Below the pieces are notes generated by a model. The model was not told the origin of the DNA and did no database searches. It saw only the letters and a list, made by a program, of their open reading frames with translations. A DNA stretch of 64,000 nt from Schistosoma mansoni (taxonomy: Eukaryota; Platyhelminthes; Trematoda; Strigeidida; Schistosomatidae): NCBI RefSeq assembly GCF_000237925.1, contig NW_017386124.1:62001-126000 (forward strand), written 5' to 3'. The number at the start of each line of letters is the position of its first letter. Positions within the stretch are counted from its first letter, which is position 1. Positions 1 to 12,959 of this stretch are shown here, one piece after another. The position numbers were made by a program, and so were the translations under genes.

Positions 1-825
1 ACATTCGGTCCAAATACAATACCTAATGATTCAATAGACATTTTATTTTCGGACTGGTAAACAGATAAACGGTGTAAAAATTGGCATAAATGCTTGAGTA
101 GAGTATAATTGACCACTGGTAATTGAGCAACTAAATTTTCCAACTGAGTTAGATAAACATCTTGTTTTGAACGATATTCCGAATGAATCTAAGGGAAATA
201 AAACGACAAGTAAAATGGAAAAAGATAAAAATGAAAAAGTGAATGCAGAATTAATATTACTTCAAACAATGTTTATAAAATGAGCAAAACAATCGGGACA
301 TCTCTGTACTAATCTCTATTGATATATTTTAAACTAACGTCATAACAGTAGAATGAACAATTTGAAAATGGAAGTGAAAATGCTGATAAAAATCGTGGTA
401 AACAAACGTGAAAGCAGAGATTAAAATGCACAGGAAAGTAAAATGTAGGCCAATCGATAAAATTTCTTTGTCCAGTCACTTAGATAATGTTAGGTGGTCA
501 GTATATTAAGTGGGGGTATTTGGTAAATAGACAGAGTAAAATTAATGATAACAATTCACGCAGATTCGTAAGCCAAATTACACATAGTTACCAGCCTCTT
601 ATAAGCTCTAATTCGTGGAGGTTATAATCAAAAAATTCACTGTTTTAATAAGCAAACGCTGAGTCAATCGATCATAAACAACATACAGCCTGGCACAGTA
701 AGACGATTAGCAAAGAGTCAAAATGATAGTGTAAAAGATTAAGGACCGCAAAGTATGAGTAGGAAAGAAGAGATGAATTCGAAGAATAAAACGTACGAAA
801 TAATACTGAAGTTTAAGATTTCGAG
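1..825. other. AT-rich intergenic DNA, nothing recognised
   Basis: No coding similarity, RNA gene or repeat shared with the rest of the window was seen. A 60-codon open frame at 755-937 overlaps the antisense of a LINE remnant and is not a gene. Confidence 0.5.
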
Positions 826-1110
826 GGAGATAAAGAGCCGATGCATCTGCTCACCTGATACCGATTCTAAGCTATGTCAATTATCGTCTCCCATCATTGA
901 TAACGATAATCGAGTGGACCTCAGCCGTATATTTTGAACCTGAAAATATGGCTCAGTCCAGCTACCAATGTTTATGCCATGTCTTGGTTTGGTGTCTCTA
1001 GTTTCTTAACAACCCATTCTTGCACCGACCAATTTGTGTGTTGACGTAGGGATTGGTCGAGAATGCGTAATAGCACATGTCTCACCCATCTACGTCGACG
1101 AAAATTCGGT
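826..1110 (-). mobile_element. decayed LINE 3' end
   Basis: Read on the - strand, this holds remnants of the non-LTR reverse-transcriptase C-terminus seen better at 20742-21014: QTKTWHK, GPLDYRYQ, RCIGSLSPSK. Stops and small indels break it. Same family as 20550-21020 and the inverted repeat at 34.8-35.8 kb. Confidence 0.55.
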
Positions 1111-1938
1111 CTCATATTTGTTTAGTACCTTATGCCTAACATCGATAAAGCTCAGTCGCTAGTTCCACTGAAAGAGAAGCAAATTTTGAAGATACCTATG
1201 ATAAGATATTTACAGCTTACGAATGTCTTCTATTTACACAGGGGATATTTTACAACCATAGATTAGAAATATTTATTACTTAACGTTAAAAATAGTTGTA
1301 AAAGTTGATCGGTATTCCTTATAACTTTCAATAAACATTATCAGAAGCCTTAATAATCTAAAGAATTAACAAAATAAATTCAAGTATACACTGAACAGTT
1401 GAGTAGTATCAAATTTCCTTAATTATAAACAAATGTTTGTATGGCTATCAAAAGCTTAAATAGGAGAGTCACATGTTTAACTTGATTATGTATAAACAAC
1501 ACACGATATATACTACGTATAATATATTGCTTACGTTATCCATACGATACCAAGTTGTTACTTAAAACAGCAGAACTAATCTTCTGAAAATATTCAAAAC
1601 GATTATTATCAAAACAGAATATGGAAAGTATGAATGCGGTGAAAAACTGCCAAACAACAAGCAATCGTAGAGCTACGTTTCGGGCTTAGTTAAGTGTCCA
1701 CATATTTGAAAGAAATGACGTTTTATGTAAAAGTATGAAACTAAGTGATCTAGTACTACAGAGACGTTACTATGCATTTAAGGCCACGTGAATAATCTGT
1801 GAAATTTACATTACCAGTCACTAGGTAATAGCTTATGTCATATTGTCTAATTCTCAGTGCTGATTAAACATTGGTTGTTACTACATGGTTAATAAACTTT
1901 TGAATACAATTTACTTTCTAGCTGAATTAAGCTTGTAT
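1111..1938. other. AT-rich DNA, nothing recognised
   Basis: No frame, repeat copy or RNA signal that I can support. Confidence 0.45.
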
Positions 1939-2221
1939 TGTGGTGTATGCTACTTATGTCTCTCGACATAAGTAGTATGTAACACCAATCTGAAATGGAA
2001 TGACTGGAAGCAGAAGGATAAGAAGATCGAGTTGAAGAAAACAAAAAAGAAGATAGAAAGGAATTGTGAATCGGAAGAATCATACAGAATGTGAAGGACA
2101 GTTGATGAAAGATTTGCAAACGAAGTATTAAATGTACGGTTCTCATATTCTACCAAGATATTCTGTAATTTTGTATTAAACAATAAATTGGTTGTCCCCA
2201 CCTGAGTGTTCGTTCATTAGA
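1939..2221 (+). mobile_element. LTR of a hairpin-tipped LTR retrotransposon (copy 1)
   Basis: Begins TGTGGTGT, then an 11-bp perfect hairpin (1950-1960 with 1965-1975). It is homologous along its length to the - strand element 47984-47704: both share GTAAT near the 3' third, GTTGTCCCCA and AGTGTTC...TTCA at the end. AATAAA occurs at the expected R-region position. The 3' boundary is approximate. No internal region is recognisable on either side, so it is a solo or isolated LTR. Confidence 0.6.
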
Positions 2222-3207
2222 TTATAAGCATATCTGAGCTGTTTTAGTTGGTACTAAGTTTTCCAAATCACTAAAAAAAACTCTTGCTATTTTAAAAGTT
2301 ATGTAAAAAAAAGTTTATTAAGTTTTTTCAGTACAAAACTCCAATGTATGAAAAGCCGAAAGTGATTTCTCATTTTTTTTAAGAAAATTTTAAAAATTTG
2401 ACCGTCTATTCTATAAATAAAGGAGTATTGATATATGGAATTCGATGTAAAGAAACAAACAAATTTGTATACTGATGAAAAACAGCATCGTAAAAGTCTT
2501 TATTAAATGAGATGGTTTGAAAAATGTGTGTCCATATCTAGAACTAATATACTCCGATTAACTAACCTGAATACTATAGAGAAATATTGAAAAATGCTAA
2601 AAGATGGAAGATAAAGTGAAATGAGACAACTCTAATTGATAAATAACTATATGATTTATAAAGGCCTGACTAAATAAGTTCAACTAATCCATAGTATACA
2701 ACATTTTTCCAGATATGTAACATTCATTGACTAGTTGAATCAATGAAAAATTTCAGCACATAATAAACAATAACTGATGAACAAAAGTCAAAAGAAAGCA
2801 GCAAAACAAATCTCAAAAAGAAGAATGAAACAATCTGAGTTTTTGTTCAAGGATAGGCAAAAAGCATATTAGTCCAGGAATCATTTTTCACATTAAGAAA
2901 ATCCACTTGGAAAATTTAAACCAATGATAATTACTTTCGGTCAAATTGCTTAGCATCATTATTTAATTGATCAAACGGATTTGAAAACTCTTTTATTAAC
3001 AGATATATAAACGTGAGTGTTTAGTATTTCAATCTTAGTTGTGTGTTTTTTTTGTGCCAAACAAGTTGTCTACGTTTTATAGTTGTTTAACCAAATAAAT
3101 AACGAGTTTACATTGTTTATAGCAGAAAGTGTTTATTTAAAGAAGAAAAAAGATACAAAAAGATACCGTAACAATGAACCAATTATCCAGTAACTGCCGT
3201 ATCGTGT
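2222..3207. other. AT-rich DNA, nothing recognised
   Basis: Only short poly-A and poly-T runs; no supported gene. Confidence 0.45.
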
Positions 3208-3730
3208 AATCCCCTGGTATGGACCAAAATGGGGGAGAAGACCGCTCTCCCCCTCCAAAAACTCTTCCCTGGCCATGTCTTATATGGCCTCTGTCCGGGA
3301 AGACCTACTCACTGCCTTTTCCCATCAAGGGCGGTGGTTTTCAAAATTGAGAGGACGAAAAGCGAATGTCCGGCGCTCTAACTGGGCCGGTGGACACGGC
3401 GAGCCCACCTAGGGGAGTTGGAAAACCCTGATTCCAAACCAATGGTGCACATGGGCTCCAGTATCCGGAAGGAACAAACGGCGTATGAACCCATCGTTGG
3501 TCACCGACTACCATGGGACCGCATCTCCTCATGATGCTCCACTACCTTGTGGATCATACCTTTAGGTCAAAGGCTCCGGGTGTGGTCCCCTAAGAAAACC
3601 ACCTGCTTCGGTTTGGGCACTCGGGCAGTATCACAGACCTCACACAAATCGAATGAGATTTGTGAGGCGCATATGTATCTGGTACTTGTTTGTACCAATA
3701 TTTATGTGTTCAAATAAATAAATAAATAAG
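3208..3730 (+). mobile_element. family A retroposon, copy A1
   Basis: A 520-bp repeat beginning near CCCCTGGTA and ending in an (AAAT)n tail. Homologues lie at 23302, 25287-26680 (reverse), 28534 and 58268 (reverse). The A/T tail indicates retroposition. It is GC-richer than its surroundings. Confidence 0.8.
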
Positions 3731-5073
3731 TCAAGACCTAGAAATGATGTTTAGATGATGAATTCATTTTATTTCGTCAAACATTTCGTTATATTTCAAA
3801 AAATTAGAGTATATATTGGTAGCTTAGTGTACACATAATTTTGTGTATATGTTCAATTGAGTAACAGAATCTTAAAATACAAGACAATATAAATATGTAT
3901 AATATTTCTACATAACAGTAAACAATTAAAATTATACTTATTTGGCCTGAAATAATACGAATACGTATATAGGATAAGAAAGAAACAAAATAATATATAT
4001 GACAATAGTAGGTATCATAGATTGATCAATACAAATAAGAACAAAAAACACCTTTAATTTAATTGATTGATTACTAAAGTGTATAAGTTAACTCAATCAT
4101 TACATACCTAACGATTCTCACATAGATTACAATATATAGTAAGAAATGATTTTTAATTAGTAGTGTTAAAACTTACGATTAATAAAAACATATATAGGTA
4201 AAAAAAATAACCAATTGATCCGTCTCAATGTTTACACTTGCGATATAAGCTATAAACCTGATACACCAGCATTCACTTACATGGTTACTGAGAACACCGT
4301 TATTTTTTTCATTTACATTACGCCGAAATTTTACAATGTTACTCAGGAGTTTCGGCATATAGATTAAATCCTTTGTCCTGTAATTAGTTAATATATTAAA
4401 AGTTCGTAATCCAAGTCATCAAATACTATCGCCAGCCCTCAAACAAAATTAATAGCTTAAAGCCAAGGACAATGTGCTTTATAATTGATAAATGTTTTTA
4501 CATGAAGATTATTATTCTGTTCAATACTTAATGTTCCACTATGTTGGATATAATTTATTGACAAGGTAAAAACAAACTAGTGTAACTCAGTAGTAACTTA
4601 TCATGTAAGCAAGTTGAATACAGAAAATCGTACTTCTGTGATACTGTTGAATATTCTTTAGCAAGATTTTTTCACCATTTTTTAGAATTACTGGTCAGGG
4701 TTGTTGTCTCACAAGTTCTCAAAGTTATCCAGTTTGATAATAAGAATTCGCCTTTATTATTAAATTGTAACAGACTGTTATTGTTGACTAATACTTTTTC
4801 TACAAGAAGAATTAGATGTAGATTTATTTTTCTGATACATACTGCTAATTTCAGTTTGTGTGTTTGTTTTTTCGAAACCAATATTTGAAAGAGTACTATC
4901 ATTCAATAAAGGGAACATGAGAATTCAGGGAGTCTTGAAAAACAGCTAAAATGCATAATTTGTTAAATGTTTTACTACTCACTTAAGCATTGATGGTCAC
5001 TTTTGGAAAGATGACCTTCACATCAAAGGCAATTTTCGCAAAACCTGATTTTACTGTACGTTGATATGTATAA
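3731..5073. other. AT-rich DNA, nothing recognised
   Basis: No repeat shared within the window and no plausible exon; ends at an assembly gap. Confidence 0.45.
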
Positions 5074-5273
5074 NNNNNNNNNNNNNNNNNNNNNNNNNNN
5101 NNNNNNNNNNNNNNNNNNNNNNNNNNNNNNNNNNNNNNNNNNNNNNNNNNNNNNNNNNNNNNNNNNNNNNNNNNNNNNNNNNNNNNNNNNNNNNNNNNNN
5201 NNNNNNNNNNNNNNNNNNNNNNNNNNNNNNNNNNNNNNNNNNNNNNNNNNNNNNNNNNNNNNNNNNNNNNNNN
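5074..5273. other. assembly gap (200 N)
   Basis: Exactly 200 N, as are the other three gaps, so the length is a placeholder. Confidence 0.98.
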
Positions 5274-5502
5274 GCTATATGGATGTGCTCCTGTACCGTA
5301 TGCACCATGATTTTAGAACTTCTGAACCTATACCTGACCTTGAGAAGTTTTGACTCATGTAAAAGAAGTGTTTCTACTTTAATTCTTTGGTTTTGTATAA
5401 TAAATTTTTACTGTATACTAACTGTCTTCTGATAGGCTAATATTTCTGAAGATCATTTAAGATTCGTTCAAAGGTCGGCAGTATAGTTTAATCCTACCAA
5501 AA

Positions 5503-5978
5503 AGACCTCTACTCAAATCCTCCTGTTCATCCAACCAACAGTGAAGTTCTAAGGAGAGAAGGATATAAAACTAAGTGTCGTTGCATTTCACTACAATTAG
5601 CTAAAATATTTAAACTAAAAGGGACATATGATAGTTAGACATGTTCATTTTATGACCAATCTTGTGGTGGAAGATTATGTTATATACAAGCTATTCTGCG
5701 GAAACCATTAGCTTCTTACTCATGAAAGTACCCCATGCTGTTTCTAATTCGAAGGTTATGCAGACACATAAATAATGCTGAGGCAGCCAAATATTATGAA
5801 TAAGTGACTACCTACTTGGTAGAATTTAACAGAGGAAGACTATGAAGCAAAATATGATATGCAATCATGCCGTTTCTGGTTTTATAACAAGTTATTAAAT
5901 AAATGGCGAGGACCAGAAAGGAGCGGTGGTCCACGTTATTGAAAATAAGATTTAGCGGCGCACATGTAGTTTGGTCAA
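5503..5978 (+). repeat. dispersed repeat D, copy 1
   Basis: About 475 bp that recurs in the same orientation at 59396-59872 with roughly nine of ten bases identical. Shared blocks include AAAAGACCTCT at the start, GGGACATATGATAG, and GCGCACATGTAGTTT at the end. No coding signal; class unknown. Confidence 0.78.
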
Positions 5979-8900
5979 TCACAGTCAAAAGCTTGAATGA
6001 ATGTGTGTCCGTCCAGCAAACTTGACAGGGCCAAGGGATGGCAGACAACAAGTATTCTGAAAATCGTTTATATGCATCAAACTACAGCACATGTCGTTTT
6101 TGCAAAAGGTTTACCAATAAAAGTAATTACTTTGACTTTCGTGAGACACCTAACAGGTTATTTGCACATCAAATATAGATGTGACACATACCAATCTTTA
6201 GGCAGTTGGGAAAAAGCGCATAAACAAATATGAATATCTCCACTCACACGCTATGCATTTTTTACGTAAAATGTCGCACATGTATAATCAAGAAGTGATA
6301 CTTTGGAAAAGGAGAACAACATGCGAAACTCCGAACTACAAGTGAACTGATTTTTGTACTTTATTCCCATATTATGACCATAAATGACTTGCGAATATCA
6401 AAAGCCATCTTATCTGCGATGATTATTTCATACGAACAATCCATAGTAAATCCATAGTAAAATAAAAAGCAACTTTAAACATTTACAAAGCTAGTTCTCA
6501 TATTATATCATTGAGAATGCCGTGAAAAATTCATTTTTTCAAATACCGAAGAAAAAAACGTGGTAATAAGCTCCTTCAGGCAAATTTTGTACAACCAAAA
6601 GCAAGCTTCTAATATTCACTGACCGTGTCAAGCAACTACCATAATTTAAACATGCGTACACCTCAGAAACGCACAAAACCCGCTGGATTGGTTAGCGTTA
6701 GTAAATTATAAAGAATGATTAAAACAAAAAGCTTGAACTGTAAGTTTATAAATCAGGTCACTAATACTACTTTTTCATCGGGCGCTTCCGTGATCTTTTT
6801 ACTGTATATGTGAACTAATACTTAAAACACCTATTGAAGTTGATATCCTCTTCTAACAATTATCATAACAAACACGTTAGATATTGGATCCGAACATGAC
6901 TTTATGGGCAATCCACTTAGCAATATGGGCTTGAAAACGAAGTCTCCTGCGATAAACTGTTTACGCAGTCTCGAGAAATAAGATTGTTTCCATTGGCCGG
7001 CACATTTAACTTACAAGACTACCAATCTCAATCTGTCCTAAGGTTTATTATATTAATGCAACTGCCTAAATGGGGAAGTATTGATCCGAAATCCAATCAT
7101 TCATTCTCTCTGTCCTGCCAAGACTTCACATGATCGCTTGCTCACAGAAGATTGTATTGAAGGAATGCAAAGTTGTGCCAGAAGGAATTATTTTCAGAAA
7201 GAATAAAATACTCGATAACAGACAAGGTGATATCAGGCTCATTCAATTAATTCGGCTATTGTTCGGATCTGCAGGTTGCAACTAAATATGCAGCAATTAC
7301 TGATGTTCATGTCAATGCTAGATGAAATTCAGAAGGAAATGTGGAGTGCATTTTTGAATTGACTGGTTAAGATTTACTTTGTTTCCGCCAACCACATGAA
7401 TGTTCGGTCACATTTTAAAGTCTCATATCACAGTCTTATGGTCAAGAATATCAGCTCTACAAACTAGGAAAATTTGTTGTCGTATTAAGGTCAACCTCAA
7501 AAAGTGTAGCTGAGATCTGAATCCTCAATAAATACACGACAGTATTGAGAAAAGTTATGCTAGAAGCCGGGGTGCTAGTATACACTAAGAGTTATTTCCA
7601 CATACGTTTCTCTGCCCCCAAGTTCAATAAAAGTAAAAATCACGGGGTCAGCAGTTGTGAACTCAGTTTTAAACGTCGCTTGTTCCTAACAAACACAATT
7701 AATAATAGAACAATTAGTCGGATTTTCGATTTCGTGATAAACGACCTTAACCTCAGACGCTTTATTTTCCTTCGTTGTATCAATTTTTCCGGGATGTTGA
7801 AGTAATTTATCCAGCCGCTTGCTGATCACCAAGTATTACGGAGGTTCACAAGAATGATTGTCAAAGACAGAGTTTTAGATATGTTAGAGCAGTCCGATTA
7901 GGTGAAAAACCGTGGTTTTGCGAAATGTTTTTCTAGGATCAGATTATAACCAATATAAGATGCTCGAATCACTTGGATTCCACTCCTGGTTCTACAATGG
8001 AGTTAACTCAAATTGTTTGCCTGTTTAGCTAACGCATTATTGAAGAGATACCACGTTTTTCCTGAAACATCACTGTGGAACTTCAGCATATCCAAGCCCT
8101 TGATTTTTTTTCAGTGACTGGCTTCTGAGCTCTAACGTATAAAAAGACGAAAATGGTCAGAGTATTTTGTACATTAGAGTGGAAAAATATGCGAAATGGT
8201 ACGGAAAAGGCACTACCGGTGGAACAAGGTACAGGAATAAATAAAGTATATGTAAACAATATCTGTTTTTATAAATACAAACTCCAACTTTAGTCACACC
8301 CGGAAAAATATTAGGCGGCAAGAATCGTTAGAAACAACAGCCGATTATCTGGCAAACGGGATAAGATGTCCTTACTAACCAAGATATAATATTGTATTTT
8401 AAAATGGTAAATAAGGCAATTCATTCTACTCTGTAAGTGACCATGCCAACTGTTCGATAACAATTACATTATATATGAGATAATCATGCAAATAGCTGTT
8501 GGTCAATAGCAATAAGCATCTTCAACAACCAGAGTACCTTTTGCTCTCTGAGAATCAAAACAAGTCAATGGCGTTACACAGGTTGTGACAGTATAACGCT
8601 CGGATTTCAGGTATTTGCTCTGAAGGCGGGAGACGATTGAACAAAACACGTTCGCCACAGTAGAACAAAATGCTGCTTCACTGAGTCACTCTCAATCAAC
8701 GTAAAAGATTATGTGAAAAATGAACTGAATGACATACAAAATGATCCGAAACTATAAAAATGAGCCCATGTAAAACGAGGAATGTAACAGATAAAGATGT
8801 TATCTTCAAAATAATTGCCAAAAATAGAAGTTCCTCACACTCTACATAAAATTAGTAAGTCACCATGTGTAATGATGAAACCCTCCTGGATCACTTTCCT

Positions 8901-8984
8901 GATGAAAGTTATCTAGTACATTCGAAGTAAACAATCCCAACAATGGAAAACAATAAAAATCCAAAAGAAATTAGACCAAATACT
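5979..8984. other. intergenic DNA, nothing recognised
   Basis: Only short frames (for example 7545-7805) with no family resemblance. No repeat partner seen in the window. Confidence 0.4.
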
Positions 8985-10131
8985 TAGTGGTACGGCCAGA
9001 TAAGTGTTTTTACCTAGGGAATTCACCAATAAGAATGGCTAAACATCTAAAGTTCCTATAATCTCACTTGTGGATTAAGATACACTTACAGACGTTAGAA
9101 CATTTAATGCATTTTCAGAGGAGCAGTATGCATCAATGCAGAGAACAAACAACGGGAGAGACTTTATCGTACGGATAGATTGTAGTAGATTATTTCAGAG
9201 TCTAGAAGACTTACAGGTGGAGTAATTCATATAGAGAGATGATTTAGAATGGGTTTGTTTTGATAGTGACAAGCAGTTGGGTATGTCGTAATGAGAAGCT
9301 TCTGCATACTGGATTTCTTCGGTTGAATGTAAAGGATAGTTTATCAAGTGTTTTGAAGAAAAAGATTAGATTAGATTTAGGTCTCTTCTTGATAGTTGAC
9401 CACGTTGAAAGTTTTGAACCATTAACTGACTTACTTCGCAGTAATCAACGCAAATTAGAATTGAAGGAGGAGACGTGTACTGCATTTTCAGATATCGAAA
9501 CAGCTCTAGCTCAAGACACACTCCTCACCCATCCTGACTCATCAGACATGCTTGGTGTAGCGGTTGATGCACCGGATTTCGCCATAGGGGCCGTTATGCA
9601 GTAGAACACCTCCATAAGTTGGCAACCTCTCGAATTTTTCGCATGAAGCCTCATTCGCACGGAGACGAGATATGACGCTTTCGGTCGAGAACTGCCAAAC
9701 ATTTCCGGCACTCAGTAGAAGGTCGTAATTTCACTGACCGTAAACCTTTAACGTATGCTCTGCATACCTAGTCTGACCACTACTCACCATCAGTACAGAC
9801 ATTCAAACCATATCTCTCAGTTCACAATAGACCTTCGTCACGTTAAAGGTGAGTCGAACGATGTTGCCGATGCTCTGTCACATATCCAGGTTCATGAAGT
9901 TACTTTACCGGGGCTTGATCTCCCTGCCACGGTAGTCGCCTAAGCAAGTGATCCCTCCTGTACAGAAGCAAAACATTATACATCCCTTCAGTGCTGGGAA
10001 TCAGCCTTACCTACTAGCTCAGGTACTATCCTATGTGACACTTCTACTGGGATTTCGCGACCCATCAAACCCTCTGCTTATCGTCGTCTCGTCTTCGATG
10101 ACCTGCATGGACTGTCTCGTCCAGCTATCGC

Positions 10132-10331
10132 NNNNNNNNNNNNNNNNNNNNNNNNNNNNNNNNNNNNNNNNNNNNNNNNNNNNNNNNNNNNNNNNNNNNN
10201 NNNNNNNNNNNNNNNNNNNNNNNNNNNNNNNNNNNNNNNNNNNNNNNNNNNNNNNNNNNNNNNNNNNNNNNNNNNNNNNNNNNNNNNNNNNNNNNNNNNN
10301 NNNNNNNNNNNNNNNNNNNNNNNNNNNNNNN
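10132..10331. other. assembly gap (200 N) inside gypsy integrase
   Basis: Placeholder gap. It falls in the integrase zinc-finger region between FDDLHGLSRP and AQAC. Confidence 0.98.
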
Positions 10332-10464
10332 AATGCGCAGGCATGTAGCTTCCACCATCGGCACGTTCTGTACAAATGACACTCTCTTCGATCACGTCCA
10401 TGTACACATTGTGGGACCATTATCGCTGTAAGATCCATTTCGAAGCTTTCCTGCGTGAAAATCC

Positions 10465-10955
10465 CTACATGTATACATTTGCATCTTCTTTTTACTGGTT
10501 TTTTTATTTGTAAATTATTGTTAGTCCATTTTGATGGTATTTGAAAATGTGATGTTTAATTTCATAATAGTTTTCTCAGTTTTTTATCACTTTCCTTGAG
10601 TTTCTATGTTTCTTCTTGAACTGTATTTAATTTGTTTTATTTGATATTATTCTGACGTTTGCCATATTGGCTGCTCGCTATTTGATTGTGCGGTTGATTT
10701 TGACTGGGATCGTGCATTTTTGGTTGTAATTTGGATCACTTCCCCAGAAATCGAAACACTTTGTGTTATAAAATAGCCGCTTAAACGAAATCTTACTTGA
10801 TCTATCCAGAAAGGATGGAATAACACTTACTTTTTGGTGTGTCCGGTAAATTTCTTTTATTTCTTATCAATTTGCTATTTATTGTAATTTAGATTGAATA
10901 CTTTTGGTATCAATTGTTGGTTGAATAACCGGGTGGTAATATTTGTCTAGGTAAA
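10465..10955 (+). mobile_element. LTR-like repeat B, copy 1, inserted in gypsy pol
   Basis: Interrupts the integrase frame between VGPL and the TFSRASI block. Homologous to 45203-45596 plus 45921-45965: both begin CATGTATA, carry a TATA box (GTTATAAAA here) followed by TATCCAGAAAGGAT and AATAACA, and end GGTGGTAATATTTGT. A TATA box with a following conserved leader suggests an LTR of another family. Ends are approximate and no TSD was found. Confidence 0.5.
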
Positions 10956-12572
10956 TTTGTACATTTGTATATATGATGAAATTTAGAACCGTGTTACCCA
11001 AAATACCTTGTTCTGATTTAAAATGGGGCACGAGTGTATAAAACTATTCCTCGGTTATTCGGCCACATCCAGACCTATTGGAATTTAGGTCTGGATCTTA
11101 CAACATCCACAAACAGTTATTCATCAATCAAACTCAGGTTTCGATTTTACAACCACCATCTCAAATATGTGGTCACATTCTCACGTGCATCAATCGTTTC
11201 AAAAGATAGCCCGAAGCTTTTCTCATCACGTCTACTACGGCGGGGACAGCTGCTCACCGCTTCGTAGAACGATGGATAGCGCTGTACGGTTGTCTTTCGA
11301 CTGTCGCGACTGACCAAGGACAACAATTAGAGCCTGAATTATTATCCTCGCTGAACTGGCTGCTTCGTACAGAACGCATACGCACTACCGCCTACCACCC
11401 AACATCAAATGGTTCAGTTGAACGGTTTCATCGCCAAAGTCAATGTGCACTTGGAGCACGCAAAAACCACAATTGGTACGAAACCTTGCCGCTCGTTCTT
11501 CTAGGTATGAGAACGAGTTTAAAGTCAGTTATTCAATGTTCCGCCGCTGATTTTGTATACAGAACAACATCACGTCTGCATGGGGAATTTTTCACACCAA
11601 GGGGAAGTAAAAACTTCGTTAAATCAGACTGCGTCCAACGATTGTCTGAATATATACGAGCACTGCTGCCGGTGTCAACTCGTATACAACATCGAAAGGT
11701 CGCTCTCCCTCGAGAGTTATCTACCCGTTTACATGTTTTCATATGAGTAGTTTCGGTACGCAAACCTTTGCAACAGCTTTACGAAGGACCTTTCCACGTG
11801 ATTTCTCGCCACGAAAAGATCTTCAAGGTTGATCGGCATGGCCGCGTCGAGATAGTCAGTATAAATCGTCTTAAACAAGAACACGTTGACGACATTGCCC
11901 TATCTGATAAGCTGAGACTCGATGCTAGACTCATCAATCCTACTACTGCGATCCCTACATCCATCCGGACCCCACACTAGATACCTCACAAATATCATTC
12001 TCACAGCTCAGTCAACAGCACGTGTCATCCGCATCATCTACGGATGAGACTTAAGTCTCACGTCAAGGTCAGCGGACCACACCGTCCCTTACTTCAGATA
12101 AGATTGCAGCCTCACGAAGTACGAACGAGACTACCGTCTCTCGTTCTTGTCTACGAATACGCCTAACCGTGCGCCTTCGCGACTAACCTCTCAATCAACA
12201 ACAGGTACGCTATCGAACTCTATCCATATAATGCATTCATAATACACCTTTATCTTTTTCTTTGATTTTTTTAATATTGAGCACACGCCTCCGACCATCA
12301 TCTCTTTGGTACCGTCGACTTCAGTCAATCTCGGCGAAAGCTGGCTTGGTCACTCACATTCTTGTTAACACACTCAGTCGATGTTCTGGCTACGAATATG
12401 TCTGACATACGTATGGTCTCGATACAGGTAGTTATGGTCGACTCTGATTTTCTTGGCTCAATGTATTTCTGTACTAAGTCTGAAGTGTTTTCTGGTTCGA
12501 ACGACTTCGAATGCAATCCTCAGAATCTGGATACCGTCGCACGTAAAAGAATGTAAGACCATCTACGTTGAT

Positions 12573-12759
12573 GATCTATGTCAAAATGATCGGGGGCCTA
12601 CTAGAGTTAGACGAGAATGGGGACGAACCAATTAACGCTGAAGTCACACCTCGCGACCAGCCCTTACATGGATTGAACCATCGACGCATCAAAGGATAAT
12701 AGATGATATGGAGACTGTACAACACAAAGGACGTTATGACAAGAATATATTAGTTAAGG
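12573..12759 (+). repeat. direct repeat ending at a gap (partner 15262-15449)
   Basis: About 170 bp next to the gap are identical to 15280-15449; the left 40 bp differ at several positions. It contains the frame LLELDENGDEPINAEV...LHGLNHRRIKG and a stop, from the 3' internal part of the gypsy element. Confidence 0.85.
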
Positions 12760-12959
12760 NNNNNNNNNNNNNNNNNNNNNNNNNNNNNNNNNNNNNNNNN
12801 NNNNNNNNNNNNNNNNNNNNNNNNNNNNNNNNNNNNNNNNNNNNNNNNNNNNNNNNNNNNNNNNNNNNNNNNNNNNNNNNNNNNNNNNNNNNNNNNNNNN
12901 NNNNNNNNNNNNNNNNNNNNNNNNNNNNNNNNNNNNNNNNNNNNNNNNNNNNNNNNNNN
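12760..12959. other. assembly gap (200 N)
   Basis: Placeholder gap. The sequence to its left is duplicated at 15262-15449. Confidence 0.98.

Larger units (their letters stand above)
8985..12759 (+). mobile_element. Ty3/gypsy LTR retrotransposon pol remnant, copy 1
   Basis: A decayed gypsy pol in normal gene order. 9290-9600: RT connection with EPLTDLLR and RNase H start LLTHPDSS...VAVDA. 9820-9943: RNase H end HVKGESNDVADALS. 10020-10440: integrase N-part FDDLHGLS and FDHVHVHIVGPL around a gap. 11300-11440: integrase core TDQGQQ...TTAYHPTSNGSVERFHR. 11768-11920: C-terminal module LYEGPFHVISRH...VSINRLK. Stops and frameshifts occur throughout. An LTR-like repeat interrupts it at 10465-10955. 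The 3' internal part and LTR follow at 15262-16088. Confidence 0.82.

Noticed and set aside
5051-5432. Frames across the first gap
   Set aside because: They consist of N and prove nothing.
7545-7805. 86-codon open frame
   Set aside because: No ATG-supported family, no repeat match and no neighbouring exon signals; likely chance.
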